A stretch of 64,000 nt of DNA from Chlorops oryzae (GCA_020466095.1 CM035806.1:62974253-63038252); one strand, 5' to 3'; shown: positions 32,601-43,251, numbered from the stretch's first letter. Numbers and translations: made by a program. The notes: generated by a model not told the origin, from the sequence alone.

Positions 32601-33820
32601 ATTGAAATGAATGACTTTTTTTCGTTTATAAGTTTAGCTTGATTCTATATTTACCTCGAATGCCTTCCGATTTGGAAACAAATTAACAAAAACTACCTTC
32701 GAGAATTAAAGTTTCGTACCGTGATTTTGGCCTCGCGAAGATATCGAGACGAGTCCGCGAAAATCAAATTTCTCGATATCGTTATTTTGGCCTCGCGAAG
32801 ATATCGAGACGAATTCGAGAAAAATCAAAATCTCGATATTGTGATTTTGGCCTCGCGAAGATATCGAGACGAGTTCGCGAAAATCCAAATTCTCGATATC
32901 GAGATTCTGGACTCGCGAAGATATCGAGACGAGTTCGCGAAAATCAAATTTCTCGATATCGTGATTTTGGACTCGCGAAGATATCGAGACGAAACATTTT
33001 TAGCCCAATAAATACAAAAACGAAGATTATATCGCCACAAATTCGTTACGAATTTGAGAAAAACGAAATCCTAGAAAGTAGTTTAGTGAACTCGTTTTGA
33101 ACTCGAAACACATAAGGGAAAAGAAGAAATATTAGAAGGACCTAATAAACACAAAAACGATAACGAGTTCGATTCGAATTCGTTTAATGCGATTCACGCT
33201 CTACGAATTCGATTCGAACACGTTATCGTTTTTGTGTTTATTAGGTCCTTCTAATTTTTCTTCTTTTCCCTTATGTGTTTCGAGTTCAAAACGAGTTCAC
33301 TAAACTACTTTCTAGGATTTCGTTTTTCTCAAATTCGTAACGAATTTGTGGCGATATAATCTTCGTTTTTGTATTTATTGGGCTAAAAATGTTTCGTCTC
33401 GATATCTTCGCGAGTCCAAAATCACGATATCGAGAAATTTGATTTTCGCGAACTCGTCTCGATATCTTCGCGAGTCCAGAATCTCGATATCGAGAATTTG
33501 GATTTTCGCGAACTCGTCTCGATATCTTCGCGAGTCCAGAATCTCGATATCGAGAAATTTGATTTTCGCGAACTCGTCTCGATATCTTCGCGAGTCCAGA
33601 ATCTCGATATCGAGAAATTCAATTTTCTCGAATTCGTCTCGATATCGTCGCGAGTGAAAAATCGCGATATCGAGAAATTTAGTTTTCTCGAATTCGTCTC
33701 GATATCGTTACGATATCATCCTCGTTTTTGTGTTTATTGGGAGGCAAATTAAACAGCTGTTCTGCTTGAACAGTGTATCGTGCTATTTCAGCACATATTT
33801 AACTGAAATACACACCGGAA

Positions 33821-36800
33821 ATGGCGGCCATAAAAATCCGAGATTCGGCGAAAAACGCTATCCGACGTTACATGCTTTCAAGTGAAGAGGAAACGCTTGA
33901 CAAGGAACGCGCTGAAACCCTTCTCCATTTGATGCACGAGCAGTGGGAGCGCTTTAAGGAAGCGCAACAACAGCTTGAAGTAACCACCGGCGCAGAGGGT
34001 CAGCACGTGTTAGAAGAGGAACGATCTCAAGCGGGGGATTGGTTCGTTCTGGGAGAATCAAATTTGAAACGAGTCGTTCGCAGCTTCGCCACCGAGTTTC
34101 CATCTCCGAAATCTTCAACAGCCGCGGACGTTCGACTACCCAAGATGGATCTTCCTACATTTCACGGTAAGCCTACTGATTTGATTGCTTTCCGCGATAC
34201 CTACCTTGCACTAATTCACAACAATGAGGCCTTATCGGGCGCGCAAAAAATGCACTACCTTCGAGTCTGCTGTAAGGGAGATGCATTAAAGGTTATCAGT
34301 CAGTTTCAAATCACTGACGGCAATTATTCGGAAGCTTGGGCAATGATGGAAAACAGGTTTCACGTCGAAAGGATTCTCGTCGACCATCATTTAACTGCAA
34401 TGACTTCAATAAAAAAGGTGACGTTTGATTCAGCTAGCGCTATAAGGAGCGTAATGGACAGTTTGTCTCACCACCTCCATGCACTTCGCGTTTTGGGCAG
34501 ACCGGTAGAATTTTGGGACGATTGGCTGAATCATTTAGTGCTCTCAAAATTGGCCTACGAAACCCGTAAACACTGGGAGCTGTCCATTCACCACGAGCAA
34601 TCCACATCATTTGAGGAACTGCGTAACTTTCTCCTGGCCCGCTGTCGTTCATTGGAATCCCTAGGCATCGTAAAGGGAACCAACGAGAAATCGGCCGCCA
34701 ACGTTTTACACGTCTCAGAGGCACACACTGGCGCGGAGAATAAAAAGAAGCCGAGTAAGCCGTATCGTTGTTTACATTGCCAAAATGACCACAAAACCAT
34801 GAATTGTCTACCTTTTAAACAACTTTCTTGCTTCCACAGGCGTCTTGTAATAAAGGAAAAGGGTGCCTGCTTTAATTGTTTAAGCGCAGGTCACAGGCGG
34901 GACAAGTGTGCCAGCACCCAGTCATGCAAAATCTGTAATCGACGTCACCATACTCTCCTGCATCCATCTTTGTCGGCATCGCAATCGCTAACTTCGATCG
35001 AATCCGTTGCGTCATCGGCGGATGTCCCAGATGAAACGGCGGGTATCGCCGAACCTGAAGTCGTAACACAAGCACTGGCATCTTCCGCATCGACGGTTAA
35101 ACCTATTCTTCTAGCAACTGCGCAAGCGCGCTCAAAGGATAGCTCGGGGCGATGGCAGCCTATTCGGACTCTATTGGACAACGGGTCTCAAGTGTCGCTC
35201 GTCTCCGAGAACTGCATTCAGCGCTTGGGCCTCCCAAGAAGGCATTCTTCGATTATAGTTACTGGAGTCGGAACTGCAGGCGGTGGCCTGGTCCGCGGGG
35301 AGAGCGCAATTACGATTTCGCCATTAAAAACGGATTGCTCGCACACTATTCGTGTTTTGATTCTTCCGAAAATTACAAGCAATCTTCCTGCTAGTGATTT
35401 CAATCATCCCCTTTGGACGCACGTCGAGGATTTGGAACTTGCTGACCCACAATTTGCAGTTTCGGCTCCGATTGATGTGCTCGTGGGCATGGATGAAATG
35501 GAGAGGTTCGTTAAGCCCAACATGCGGATGGGTACACTGAACAGCCCCATGGCGCAGCAGACAATATTTGGTTGGGTCTTGTCTGGACGCGTTACCGAAT
35601 CGACGCCAGCGTCTTTATGCGTATCCGCTCTACATTGCGACTCTCACTTAACTGCAGTCATAGCTAAGCTCTGGGAGCTTGAAAATTTCGACGTTAAACG
35701 GCATTTAACCATCGAGGAAGAGGCCTGTGAGAAACATTTTGCGGAGACGCATCGCCGAGGACCGGATGGACGGTTTATTGTCGAACTACCGTTCAAGGAT
35801 TCCGTCATTTTGGGCGAGTCGAAGTGGCAAGCGGAGCAGAACTTCCTGAGAATGGAGAAGCGACTACATAGGAATGCTGATATACATAGGCAATACACTG
35901 AATTTATGCAGGAGCTGCTTGATATGAACCACATGGAGAACGCATCAGAATCAAACAGTTCCGTGTATTACATGCCACATCATTACGTCCTCAAACAAGG
36001 AAGCCTCACTACCAAATTGCGAATAGTCTTCAACGCATCGATGAAGACGTCAAACCAAAATTCTTTGAACGACGCCTTGCTGGTGGGACCGCAGTTACAA
36101 CAGGATTTGTTTTCTATCCTCGTCCGTTTCCGCTCACATCGCTACGTAATGAGTGCAGACGTGGAGAAAATGTACCGGCAGGTGCTGGTCAAGGACGAAC
36201 ATTGCGACTATCAGAGAGTTTTGTGGCGATCCGATCCTTGTGAAGAAATCAAGTCTTACCGTTTGCTTCGCGTAACGTATGGGGTGGCCTCTGCATCCTT
36301 TCTTGCCATAAAGGCATTGCAAGAGACCGCTTTGCAATCTTCAAAGGCCGACGAATTGACGCGCAACGTGCTCTTACGAGACGTCTATGTGGATGACGTT
36401 TTGACAGGCGCTTCATCAGAACAGGAACTTCTATGCTTGCAGCAAAAAATATCTAATGTTCTGGATGAAGGAGGCTTTCGTTTAAGGAAATGGGCTTCAA
36501 ATTGTAGAAATTTTATGAACGAAATGTCGCGAGTCACAACTGAAGTGGAGCATTTCCTCACCAAAGAAGAAGAGATCCACACGCTTGGGTTAAGATGGAA
36601 TATTCAAAGTGATTTCCTATGCTACTCAGTTTCTCTTAAGGAGCTCGTGGAGCCATTTACAAAGCGGAGGTTCCTATCTGACGCTAGTTCGCTTTTTGAT
36701 CCGTTGGGGCTGCTCAGTCCTTGTACCGTGCGAGCCAAGCTGTGGTTCCAGGAATTGTGGCATCCCTTGGTAAACTGGGATGATCCGGTACCATCGGACA

Positions 36801-38956
36801 TCGCGAACAAATGGGTTGCTCACCGGAATGATTTGGTCGCCCTTGCCGCATTAAAATGCCCTCGTTGGACGGAATTGGATATGCATGAGGCCGCCCTTGA
36901 ACTACATGTTTTTGCCGATGCGTCGGAGAAGGCTTATGCAGCCGCCGTATACGCGCGTTGTATTCGTGGTAACGTCGTTTCGGTTCATCTGTTAGCCGCC
37001 AAAACAAAGGTTGCTCCTTTAAAGCCCGTGACGTTGCCACGCCTGGAGCTGTGCGCCGCGCATTTGGCGGCGAAATTAATGGAACATGTAAGCTTCGCTT
37101 TAAATGGCTGGACCTACGCTAAGTTTGCCTGGACTGACTCCATGGTCACATTGGCGTGGCTCCAAAACCATCCCAGCCGTTGGGTAACATTCGTCGCTAA
37201 CCGTGTTGCAGCGATTCATGAGGTCCTCCCATCGGAAATTTGGTGCCATGTTCCTTCGGAGAGTAATCCAGCCGATTGCGCTTCCAGAGGCTGTTCGGCA
37301 TCGGAGCTTCTCGCCAATAATCTTTGGTGGCAAGGCCCTAAGTTCTTAACTAACAATTCGAATAGTTGGCAGGTAGTGCCTCCTAAAGCAAATACAGAGC
37401 TCGAACTTCGTAAAGTGCGGCAAGCAGTTCTCATTACTGAAGCTGAGGAAATCTGGGACCTCTTGTCACGCTATTCTTCATTTTTCAAACTAAAACGGAT
37501 TATTGCGCTCACGAGGAGATTCATCGCAAATCTTCGTTCCCGAATCACAGCAACGTCCATGAACGTGGGCCCTATTGGAACCAAGGAAATCAAGGAAGCT
37601 GAGACATGTCTGCTGCGTTACGTGCAGCAGTTTTATTATGAGAAGGAGATTCGGGCTTGTAGAAATGGTGAATCTGTGCCGGGCAATAGCTCCTTATGTA
37701 GGCTGCTTCCATTTTTTGACGAGTTTGGATTGCTCCGTGTGGGTGGACGACTACATAAGATGAATATTGACGTGGATGTCAAACATCCGATCATATTGCC
37801 GAAAAACTCACCTATCAACAAACTTATTATAGCCGATGTACACGTGATGACACTCCACGGAGGCCCGCAAACGATGCAAGCGCTAATACAGAGGCGTTTT
37901 TGGATAGTAGGATTGAGAAATCTAGTACGGATGGAGTACAGGAAATGCGTTAAATGCAAGATTATATCACGTCGCCCATTACAACAACTTATGGGTGCCC
38001 TCCCGAGAAGTCGAGTCACATTGGTCAGGTGCTTTCTCGAATCTGCAGTGGACTGTGCTGGGCCAGTCAACTTTAAGTTTTCAGCTGGTAGGGGCGCAAA
38101 GGCGGTCAAGGGGTACATATGCTCGTTCATTTGCATGGCCACTGGTGCAATGCATCTCGAGCTGCTATCTGATTTGTCTACGAACGTCTTCCTCCACGCA
38201 TTCAAGCGGTTTACCAATCGTCGCGGACTTTGTCGCCATATTTTCTCCGATAATGGCACGAACTTCGTCGGTGCAGCTCGCCAAATTCACGATTTATTCA
38301 GTAAGGCCGTCCAAGAAGCAGCGAACCAGTCAATTTTCGCCGATCAAAGTGTCGTATGGCATTTCAACCCGCCACACGCGCCCCATATGGGCGGTTTTTG
38401 GGAGACCGGAATAAAGAGAGTGAAGTACCATTTAAAACGCGTCTGCGGTTCTGTGCTCCTTACGTACGAAGAATATTACACTTTACTAACGGAAATAGAA
38501 GCCTGCGTCAATTCACGCCCTTTGTGTGTATTTGCAGCCGATGCAACCGATCAAGACGTCCTCACACCAGGACATTTTTTAATTGGCGAACCGCTTAGAA
38601 CGTTGGCTGAGCCAGAAACCGACATCGAAAGGGGCACTCTTCCCAACCGTTGGCGGTTTATCTCGTCCATCCGTCGGCATTTCTGGAGGCGTTGGCGCGA
38701 TGAATACGCTTTGTCTCTTCAAAGGCGTGCCAAATGGTTGCGACCGACAGCGAATCTAAAGATCAATGATATCGTTGCGATTTTGGGGGAGAGGACGCCG
38801 CCATTGAAATGGAAACTAGGTAGAGTAGTCGAATGTGCGGCAGGACAGGATGGCCTAGTGCGAGTGGTGAAACTCCAAACATCAGATGGGGAGATGTTGC
38901 GCCCGATACATCGACTATGCTTGCTGCCGACCGAAGCCGATTTACAAAAGGCCTAA
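33821..38956 (+). CDS. BEL/Pao gag-pol polyprotein (1711 aa)
   Basis: Single open frame; the start Met at 33821 has a good context and is the first in frame after the leader repeats. Order: a Gag-like region (DUF1759 type, residues ~100-285, with LPTFHGKPTDLIAFRDTYLA); Cys/His knuckles (~315-385, e.g. CFNCLSAGHRRDKC); aspartic protease with LLDNGSQVSLV (~447); reverse transcriptase (~730-880, RIVFNAS, active site YVDDVLTG ~857); RNase H (LHVFADASEKAYAAAVYA, ~1028); integrase zinc-binding H2C2 (~1340), then D,D,E core (VDCAGP ~1409, FSDNGTNF ~1475, HMGGFWETGIK ~1523); and a C-terminal DUF5641-like region. No env gene is seen. It would assemble particles in the cytoplasm, copy its RNA and integrate the cDNA. 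All catalytic motifs are present. Confidence 0.97.
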   Translation: MAAIKIRDSAKNAIRRYMLSSEEETLDKERAETLLHLMHEQWERFKEAQQQLEVTTGAEGQHVLEEERSQAGDWFVLGESNLKRVVRSFATEFPSPKSSTAADVRLPKMDLPTFHGKPTDLIAFRDTYLALIHNNEALSGAQKMHYLRVCCKGDALKVISQFQITDGNYSEAWAMMENRFHVERILVDHHLTAMTSIKKVTFDSASAIRSVMDSLSHHLHALRVLGRPVEFWDDWLNHLVLSKLAYETRKHWELSIHHEQSTSFEELRNFLLARCRSLESLGIVKGTNEKSAANVLHVSEAHTGAENKKKPSKPYRCLHCQNDHKTMNCLPFKQLSCFHRRLVIKEKGACFNCLSAGHRRDKCASTQSCKICNRRHHTLLHPSLSASQSLTSIESVASSADVPDETAGIAEPEVVTQALASSASTVKPILLATAQARSKDSSGRWQPIRTLLDNGSQVSLVSENCIQRLGLPRRHSSIIVTGVGTAGGGLVRGESAITISPLKTDCSHTIRVLILPKITSNLPASDFNHPLWTHVEDLELADPQFAVSAPIDVLVGMDEMERFVKPNMRMGTLNSPMAQQTIFGWVLSGRVTESTPASLCVSALHCDSHLTAVIAKLWELENFDVKRHLTIEEEACEKHFAETHRRGPDGRFIVELPFKDSVILGESKWQAEQNFLRMEKRLHRNADIHRQYTEFMQELLDMNHMENASESNSSVYYMPHHYVLKQGSLTTKLRIVFNASMKTSNQNSLNDALLVGPQLQQDLFSILVRFRSHRYVMSADVEKMYRQVLVKDEHCDYQRVLWRSDPCEEIKSYRLLRVTYGVASASFLAIKALQETALQSSKADELTRNVLLRDVYVDDVLTGASSEQELLCLQQKISNVLDEGGFRLRKWASNCRNFMNEMSRVTTEVEHFLTKEEEIHTLGLRWNIQSDFLCYSVSLKELVEPFTKRRFLSDASSLFDPLGLLSPCTVRAKLWFQELWHPLVNWDDPVPSDIANKWVAHRNDLVALAALKCPRWTELDMHEAALELHVFADASEKAYAAAVYARCIRGNVVSVHLLAAKTKVAPLKPVTLPRLELCAAHLAAKLMEHVSFALNGWTYAKFAWTDSMVTLAWLQNHPSRWVTFVANRVAAIHEVLPSEIWCHVPSESNPADCASRGCSASELLANNLWWQGPKFLTNNSNSWQVVPPKANTELELRKVRQAVLITEAEEIWDLLSRYSSFFKLKRIIALTRRFIANLRSRITATSMNVGPIGTKEIKEAETCLLRYVQQFYYEKEIRACRNGESVPGNSSLCRLLPFFDEFGLLRVGGRLHKMNIDVDVKHPIILPKNSPINKLIIADVHVMTLHGGPQTMQALIQRRFWIVGLRNLVRMEYRKCVKCKIISRRPLQQLMGALPRSRVTLVRCFLESAVDCAGPVNFKFSAGRGAKAVKGYICSFICMATGAMHLELLSDLSTNVFLHAFKRFTNRRGLCRHIFSDNGTNFVGAARQIHDLFSKAVQEAANQSIFADQSVVWHFNPPHAPHMGGFWETGIKRVKYHLKRVCGSVLLTYEEYYTLLTEIEACVNSRPLCVFAADATDQDVLTPGHFLIGEPLRTLAEPETDIERGTLPNRWRFISSIRRHFWRRWRDEYALSLQRRAKWLRPTANLKINDIVAILGERTPPLKWKLGRVVECAAGQDGLVRVVKLQTSDGEMLRPIHRLCLLPTEADLQKA

Positions 38957-39059
38957 GCCAATTGCTTCTTGAATTGTTGATTTAAATTGTTATTTTCTTG
39001 CTTTGCTGAATTTGTTATTTTTTCGAATTATTTTTTTTCTTCTTTGAACGCACTGGTTC

Positions 39060-39072
39060 AAGGCCGGGGGCA
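39060..39072 (+). promoter_or_regulatory. polypurine tract of the BEL element
   Basis: AAGGCCGGGGGCA lies immediately before the 3' LTR, the usual place for plus-strand priming, although it is interrupted by pyrimidines. Confidence 0.6.
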
Positions 39073-39283
39073 TGATGCTGCGTGTCCTCTTACCTCTCTA
39101 AGCCACTAATTGCTTAGCCTAAGTTGCAACCCTTTGTGTAAAATATTCACCACAACCTCTGGCTGGGTGACGCTCATGTTTAAGTTAAGTCAGTCATTCA
39201 ATTATCGCGTAACGACGCACATCTTCGCTTATCATTAATAAAGAAAATTTTACAAAATAATACAGTCCACTTCGTCTCAACAT
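39073..39283 (+). repeat. 3' LTR of the BEL element
   Basis: Same as the 5' LTR with one extra A near 39242. It is followed directly by the TAAAT target duplication. Confidence 0.95.
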
Positions 39284-39664
39284 AAATAGTTAATAAATAG
39301 AATATAAATATATAAGGTCCAATCATATTATAAGATGAATTATCTAGTCTCATGCAGTTTTTAAAGTCATATTAAAAAAAAACATACATATATACTATAT
39401 GCATCATATAACAAATTTCGATGCGTTAATGCATTCCTTTTCCAGAATTATTTTTTCATTCACATTCCTCCTTTTCGGCACTTAAGCTTCTTATCAGAAA
39501 CTACAACCGCTGCTAAAGAAAATTTCATCCGCATTTGGAATTGTCGTTTGCAATCCAAACGGGCAAGCGATAAATGAAATAGCAGCGCGCCGTGTGCGGG
39601 CAAAGCGCTGCACACGTACACGGGCTTGCAGCGCTGCATGATGCGCTATGTGCGGGTCGCTTTA

Positions 39665-40222
39665 TATTCTTCACTCTTCTACTCTTGTTAAAAATTCCAC
39701 TGAGCAAAATGTTTCGTTTCCGAAACACACAACGTCGCACAATGGGGTATTTGATGTCGATTAGTGCGATTAATTGAAAAAGTGAAATTGGAGCTATAGT
39801 GAAGTGTGCGGTATCGAATGAAAGTGCATTAAATTCTCTATCACTAACTGCAAACATTAGCGCCAAACAAGTTATCCTCTTCTGACGGGACACAGTCGAA
39901 GTAGCCGTTTGTTTACATTTTGTGCGCGCCGCGAAAATATAAAGAAATATTTTTTGCGTTTAAGAGCAAAAGTTTTTTATTTTGCTTGAGAAAAAGGACT
40001 ATATTTAAATGGAGCCCTCTTGTTCAGGTGTTTTGAAAAAAAAAAAAAATTTGTTTTTGACTTCTGAACTAATAATTTTCCTCATAACCTTTAAAATACA
40101 TGTTTTTCGGCTTATATGTGGACAAATAGTTGTGAATTGAGCGCGATTGAGTAAAAATTTTTTTTGTTTCGTAAACTATGGACTTTTGACATACTTTTTA
40201 GAAAAAAAATCTGCGGCAATAG
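39665..40222. other. intergenic, no recognised feature
   Basis: AT-rich sequence with short open frames only. The stretch GATTAATTC…ACCCCA near 39735-39775 has a partial inverted echo at about 41880-41920, perhaps an old element end, but no boundary is clear. Confidence 0.35.
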
Positions 40223-40982
40223 CATATAGCACTATAGGTCTAACTCTTCTTCTTCCTAATCCCTGCAATGTGTTAGAGCTACGCTGCTTCAATATAGGCA
40301 TAAGGCATGAGGAAAAGAGAAGCATGCTATGGCAGCGAAATATTTAGCTCTGCTGTGGTGAAATGCATTGCCACTTTTATTTTTAATTTTGGGCGATTTT
40401 CGAGTACATTACATATAAAATATCTACCAAACTCATAAAATGCCATGAAAAGCTTGGACAACATAAAAATAATCTAGGAAACTCAATATTAAGGAGAAAT
40501 AGAAATGTTTTTTTTAGTCCTACCCTGTCCACATAACTTTTTGATCACACTATTTCAGCAAAAATACTAAATTCTATGTACAATCTAATTCGTAGCCGTA
40601 GTCAAAAATGTATGTCAATTTATTACAAAATGAAAACATTCGTGCACATTAAGCAAAATCATATCGTAAGACATTTAATAAAGTTTCAATTATGAACTTT
40701 TCAAGCAATATAAAAAACCGAGCTGACGCCGTGTTTCTTTGATAATTTTCTTGCAAGTGGCATCATAGTGCCACTTTGTGTCTACCCGTATTGTTGTTGG
40801 TAGCTTTCTGGTGAATTTCTCGAAAGAGTTGAATTTCCTATTCCTGCTTAAGGTTTTTGTTGGTAGCTTTTTGGTGAATTTCTCGAAAGAGTTGAGTTTC
40901 CTATCCCTGCCTAATGGGGAGTTTCTTATTAGCGGCAGAGGCCTTTCGACGTCGACAGTTAGACCTATAGTACTATATGGCA
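40223..40982 (-). mobile_element. small DNA element with a repeated-motif coding end
   Basis: Inverted ends ATATAGCACTATAGGTCTAA and, as reverse complement on the right, ATATAGTACTATAGGTCTAA. Flanks GGCAATAGC on both sides (40214-40222, 40983-40991) look like an 8-9 bp target duplication. Its right part encodes on the minus strand a stretch ending HYDATCKKIIKETRRQLGFL. Relatives lie at 28376-29390 and 63587-64000. Confidence 0.75.
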
Positions 40983-40983
40983 A
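40690..40983 (-). CDS. unrecognised 97-residue protein with internal ~20-residue repeats
   Basis: The frame reads VDVERPLP…, then repeats of the type (G/R)RDRKLNSFEKFTKKLPTK and RNRKFNSFEKFTRKLPTT, followed by IRVDTKWHYDATCKKIIKET. The repeats correspond to a 60-bp DNA period. The same arrangement with few replacements occurs at 63601-63876, suggesting either real coding constraint or simple recent common descent. I do not recognise the family; it could be non-coding with a fortuitous frame. It lies entirely inside a small TE. Confidence 0.35.
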   Translation of the reverse strand: MPYSTIGLTVDVERPLPLIRNSPLGRDRKLNSFEKFTKKLPTKTLSRNRKFNSFEKFTRKLPTTIRVDTKWHYDATCKKIIKETRRQLGFLYCLKSS

Positions 40984-41149
40984 TAGCGCGCACTTTTTTG
41001 CTATATAATTTTTTGTATATCAACTCATGCACCAAAAATGCACATATTGAATAAACTCAGTGAACAACAAACGCAAAAAGTAAAACGAAATGCGTGTATA
41101 TAGAAATATATATATATATATGTAGTTTGTTTTTATATTGTTTTGATAT

Positions 41150-41556
41150 AGTGATGTTGCGAATATTCGCATTCGCATTCGTATTCGCGAATATTCGTAT
41201 ATATTCGAATATCGTATGCATCGTTACCAATCGGACAATTGTCCGAAGAAGCGCAAGAAGCTCTAAATAAAGAATTTAAAAGCTCAAGAGAACATTATTC
41301 CCGAAAGTGCAGCAGAGAGAAGACCTTAGGAGATGTATTCAACAGGCTTCTTATTACTTCCGATCCTCTTATATCAAGTAAAAGAAAAATAAAAAAAATA
41401 AAAATTAATTTGCTACCAAAAGAAGCACTTGAAGTGCTCGTTATTGATGCCCTCGAATATGAAGATAATGATGAAGATAATGACGAAGATAACGATGATG
41501 ATAATTATGAAGATATTGATGGTTATTACGATGATGTGAGTGCAGATGAAGACTAA
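41150..41556 (+). pseudogene. C-terminal fragment of a widespread TE-encoded protein
   Basis: After a palindromic run of ATTCG/CGAAT words (41158-41215), the plus frame reads LPIGQLSEEAQEALNKEFKS, then YSRKCSREKTLGDVFNRLLI and TSDPLISSKR. It ends in an acidic tail of Asp/Glu and stops at 41556. The 'LpiG.lSEEAqEa.NK…SR..t..D…LL.tSDP' pattern is one I know from uncharacterised, multi-copy proteins of invertebrate TEs, where it lies at the C-terminus. Everything upstream of residue ~1 of this block is missing, so it is a 5'-truncated remnant. Its superfamily is not certain. Confidence 0.55.
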
Positions 41557-43251
41557 TTTGGCGATAGCAAAAAATAGTTTGGAGAGAAACGAAACGAATA
41601 CTTTTTATATATACCTAGGTACTTGTTTAAAACTGCGTTGAAAAATTTGTGGTTGGTGAATTTTCCCCAAATTTGTAAATTCGGTTTGTGTAGTCTTAAG
41701 AAATAAATTTGCTAAATTTTGTTGCTCTGAGCATAAAAATGTTGCAGTTATGGGCAAAAAATTTGTTCATTTGTATGGGGGGTGTGCGTGGCAGCGGGCG
41801 GATATAATCAATATTCTCCCTGAACTATACAATCACTTTAGACAACACGTGTGCCAAATTTCAAGTCCCTAGCTCAATCCGTTGAATTAATCGCACAAAT
41901 CGACATCAAATACCCCACTGTGCGTCGTAGCGTTTGAGACGGCGATACTAGAAAGAAGTTTTCTTATCAGTTTCCTTAGCAGATTCAACCTCAAAGATAA
42001 TCTCATCATGTTTCCGTTTATCCGCAATATGAAATGAACACTTATCTTTATTCAAATTATTAATTTTCTGCATAAACTTTGCTTTTAATGTTCCAATAAC
42101 AAATAACATATATTACTATATATGTCACTCAGGACCCGTTTCGGTTTTGGCTCGTTTCACCACGGTCTTGGGTACCCACCGCCATTCTCTTAGGTACTCA
42201 CCAAAACATGTGTTTTTTGTTTATCATTTTGATTTGCAAAAGGCGGTAAGTAGCTTAAAATTTGTTTGAAGAGAATTTATTCAACTTAACCGAAATTCTT
42301 TTATTTTTCAGCCTTGATTTTAAAGATGGACCAAAATGTAATTATATTCCTACGATTTCTGTATGATTTGTTAACGAATAATGGTTTTTAAATAGCAGGC
42401 GATTACTAGGAAAAAATGCGTTCGGGGTTGTTGGCCCGTAACATAATTTTTTAAGTTTCCCTTGCCGAATAAGGACGAGGACAGGTGATTTATGTATATG
42501 ATATATGTGGTTGCACGACTGTGTTATCTTCATGCGCTATTTGTTTATGTGCTTTTTGTTTCTATGTTACGTGTTTTGATGTTTACATGCTTTCCATGCG
42601 AAGTGCTTTTACGCACAAAAGTTTCGTGGAAGGAACAAATCAAAAAAGGAAGTATTTGAAGTATAACACAGTGACACATTTTCGAGGTCATCAAATGTTG
42701 ACAAAGTTTTGACTGCAGATTTTGAAAGTACTTGATAAATGCAAGAAATCCCTATATTTAGTTTTCCTAGTTTTGCTCGTGTTCAAATATAATTCGATTT
42801 TGAAAATTGTGTCCGCGACTTAAAATACACAATTTTATGCTTTTTCCAATGGCTTTATCTCGTAAATGGCTTAATATTTTACTTCCCTGTCTTTAACAAA
42901 GATTTAGACATGGAGAAAAGAACTGTATTAATACCTGACCCAAAAACCTCTATCTAGTAACTGAAAATAGCAAAAATCTGAAATATTTTACAAATTTTTC
43001 ACCTCATTTTACAATTTCTGGCCAATAGCTCCCAAGCCGTTACGAATTTTATGAACATGTTTTGACTAAAATGACGGCAAAACAGAACTCGACAACTCCC
43101 TGGAGTACACAAACTGTATCCGAGAGCTCCTTTATACCGTTTTTGTACTTCAAAGTTTAATTTTTTTACCTAAAATCAGAAGAAAAAGCGCAAAAAATCC
43201 CTTTGCATATGCTATACATTTTTCATGCAGCCCGAGTGGTTGCATCAATGT
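41557..43251. other. non-coding stretch, nothing assignable
   Basis: AT-rich sequence without convincing frames or repeats. Short frames at 42342-42712 match nothing I know. Confidence 0.4.

Larger units (their letters stand above)
32105..33741. repeat. nested palindromic repeat in the BEL leader
   Basis: Outer ends CCCAATAAACACAACGATA and the mirrored …TGTTTATTGGG bound 1.64 kb. Inside, a second inverted pair CCCAATAAATACAAAAACGA (33003 and mirrored near 33381) and a third CCTAATAAACACAAAAACGA (33141 and mirrored at 33246) share one centre near 33193. Arms of about 340 bp are almost perfect. Further out are five 60-bp tandem units on each side (32720-32999, 33390-33690), each with TATCGAGACGA and CTCGATATCG. 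Arg/Tyr/Ser-rich open frames here are repeat by-products. Confidence 0.9.
31308..39283 (+). mobile_element. full-length BEL/Pao LTR retrotransposon
   Basis: LTRs of 210-211 bp differ by a single base in an A run. Target duplication TAAAT lies at 31303-31307 and 39284-39288. A tRNA-Tyr-type primer site, an uninterrupted gag-pol frame and a polypurine tract are all present. The leader (31518-33820) is unusually long because it contains a 1.64-kb palindromic insertion. The close LTR match and open frame indicate a recent, potentially autonomous copy, unless the leader insertion disables it. Confidence 0.96.
30805..39661. mobile_element. PIF/Harbinger derivative interrupted by a BEL retrotransposon
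   Basis: The left TIR AGCGGCCCGCACATAGCGCA at 30805 is mirrored by the right TIR ending at 39661. TTA occurs on both sides (30802-30804, 39662-39664), the 3-bp TWA duplication typical of PIF/Harbinger. Removing the BEL element (31308-39283 plus its 5-bp duplication) leaves about 0.88 kb. That remnant holds the first codons of a MADF-type protein and no complete transposase, so it is a non-autonomous derivative. Relatives of its right end occur at 2670-2945. Confidence 0.82.

Noticed and set aside
32720..33690. CRISPR-like impression from regularly spaced 60-bp units
   Set aside because: The units are contiguous tandem repeats with no unique spacers, in a eukaryotic TE context.
32706..33752. 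Several overlapping 60-103 codon frames rich in RYRDE, SSRYLRE and SISRFW motifs on both strands
   Set aside because: They are translations of the 60-bp tandem units in the palindrome; period and motif coincide exactly, so no gene is claimed.
34440..38598. Minus- and plus-strand frames of 60-207 codons inside the BEL polyprotein region
   Set aside because: Shadows of the 1711-codon gag-pol frame with no family features.
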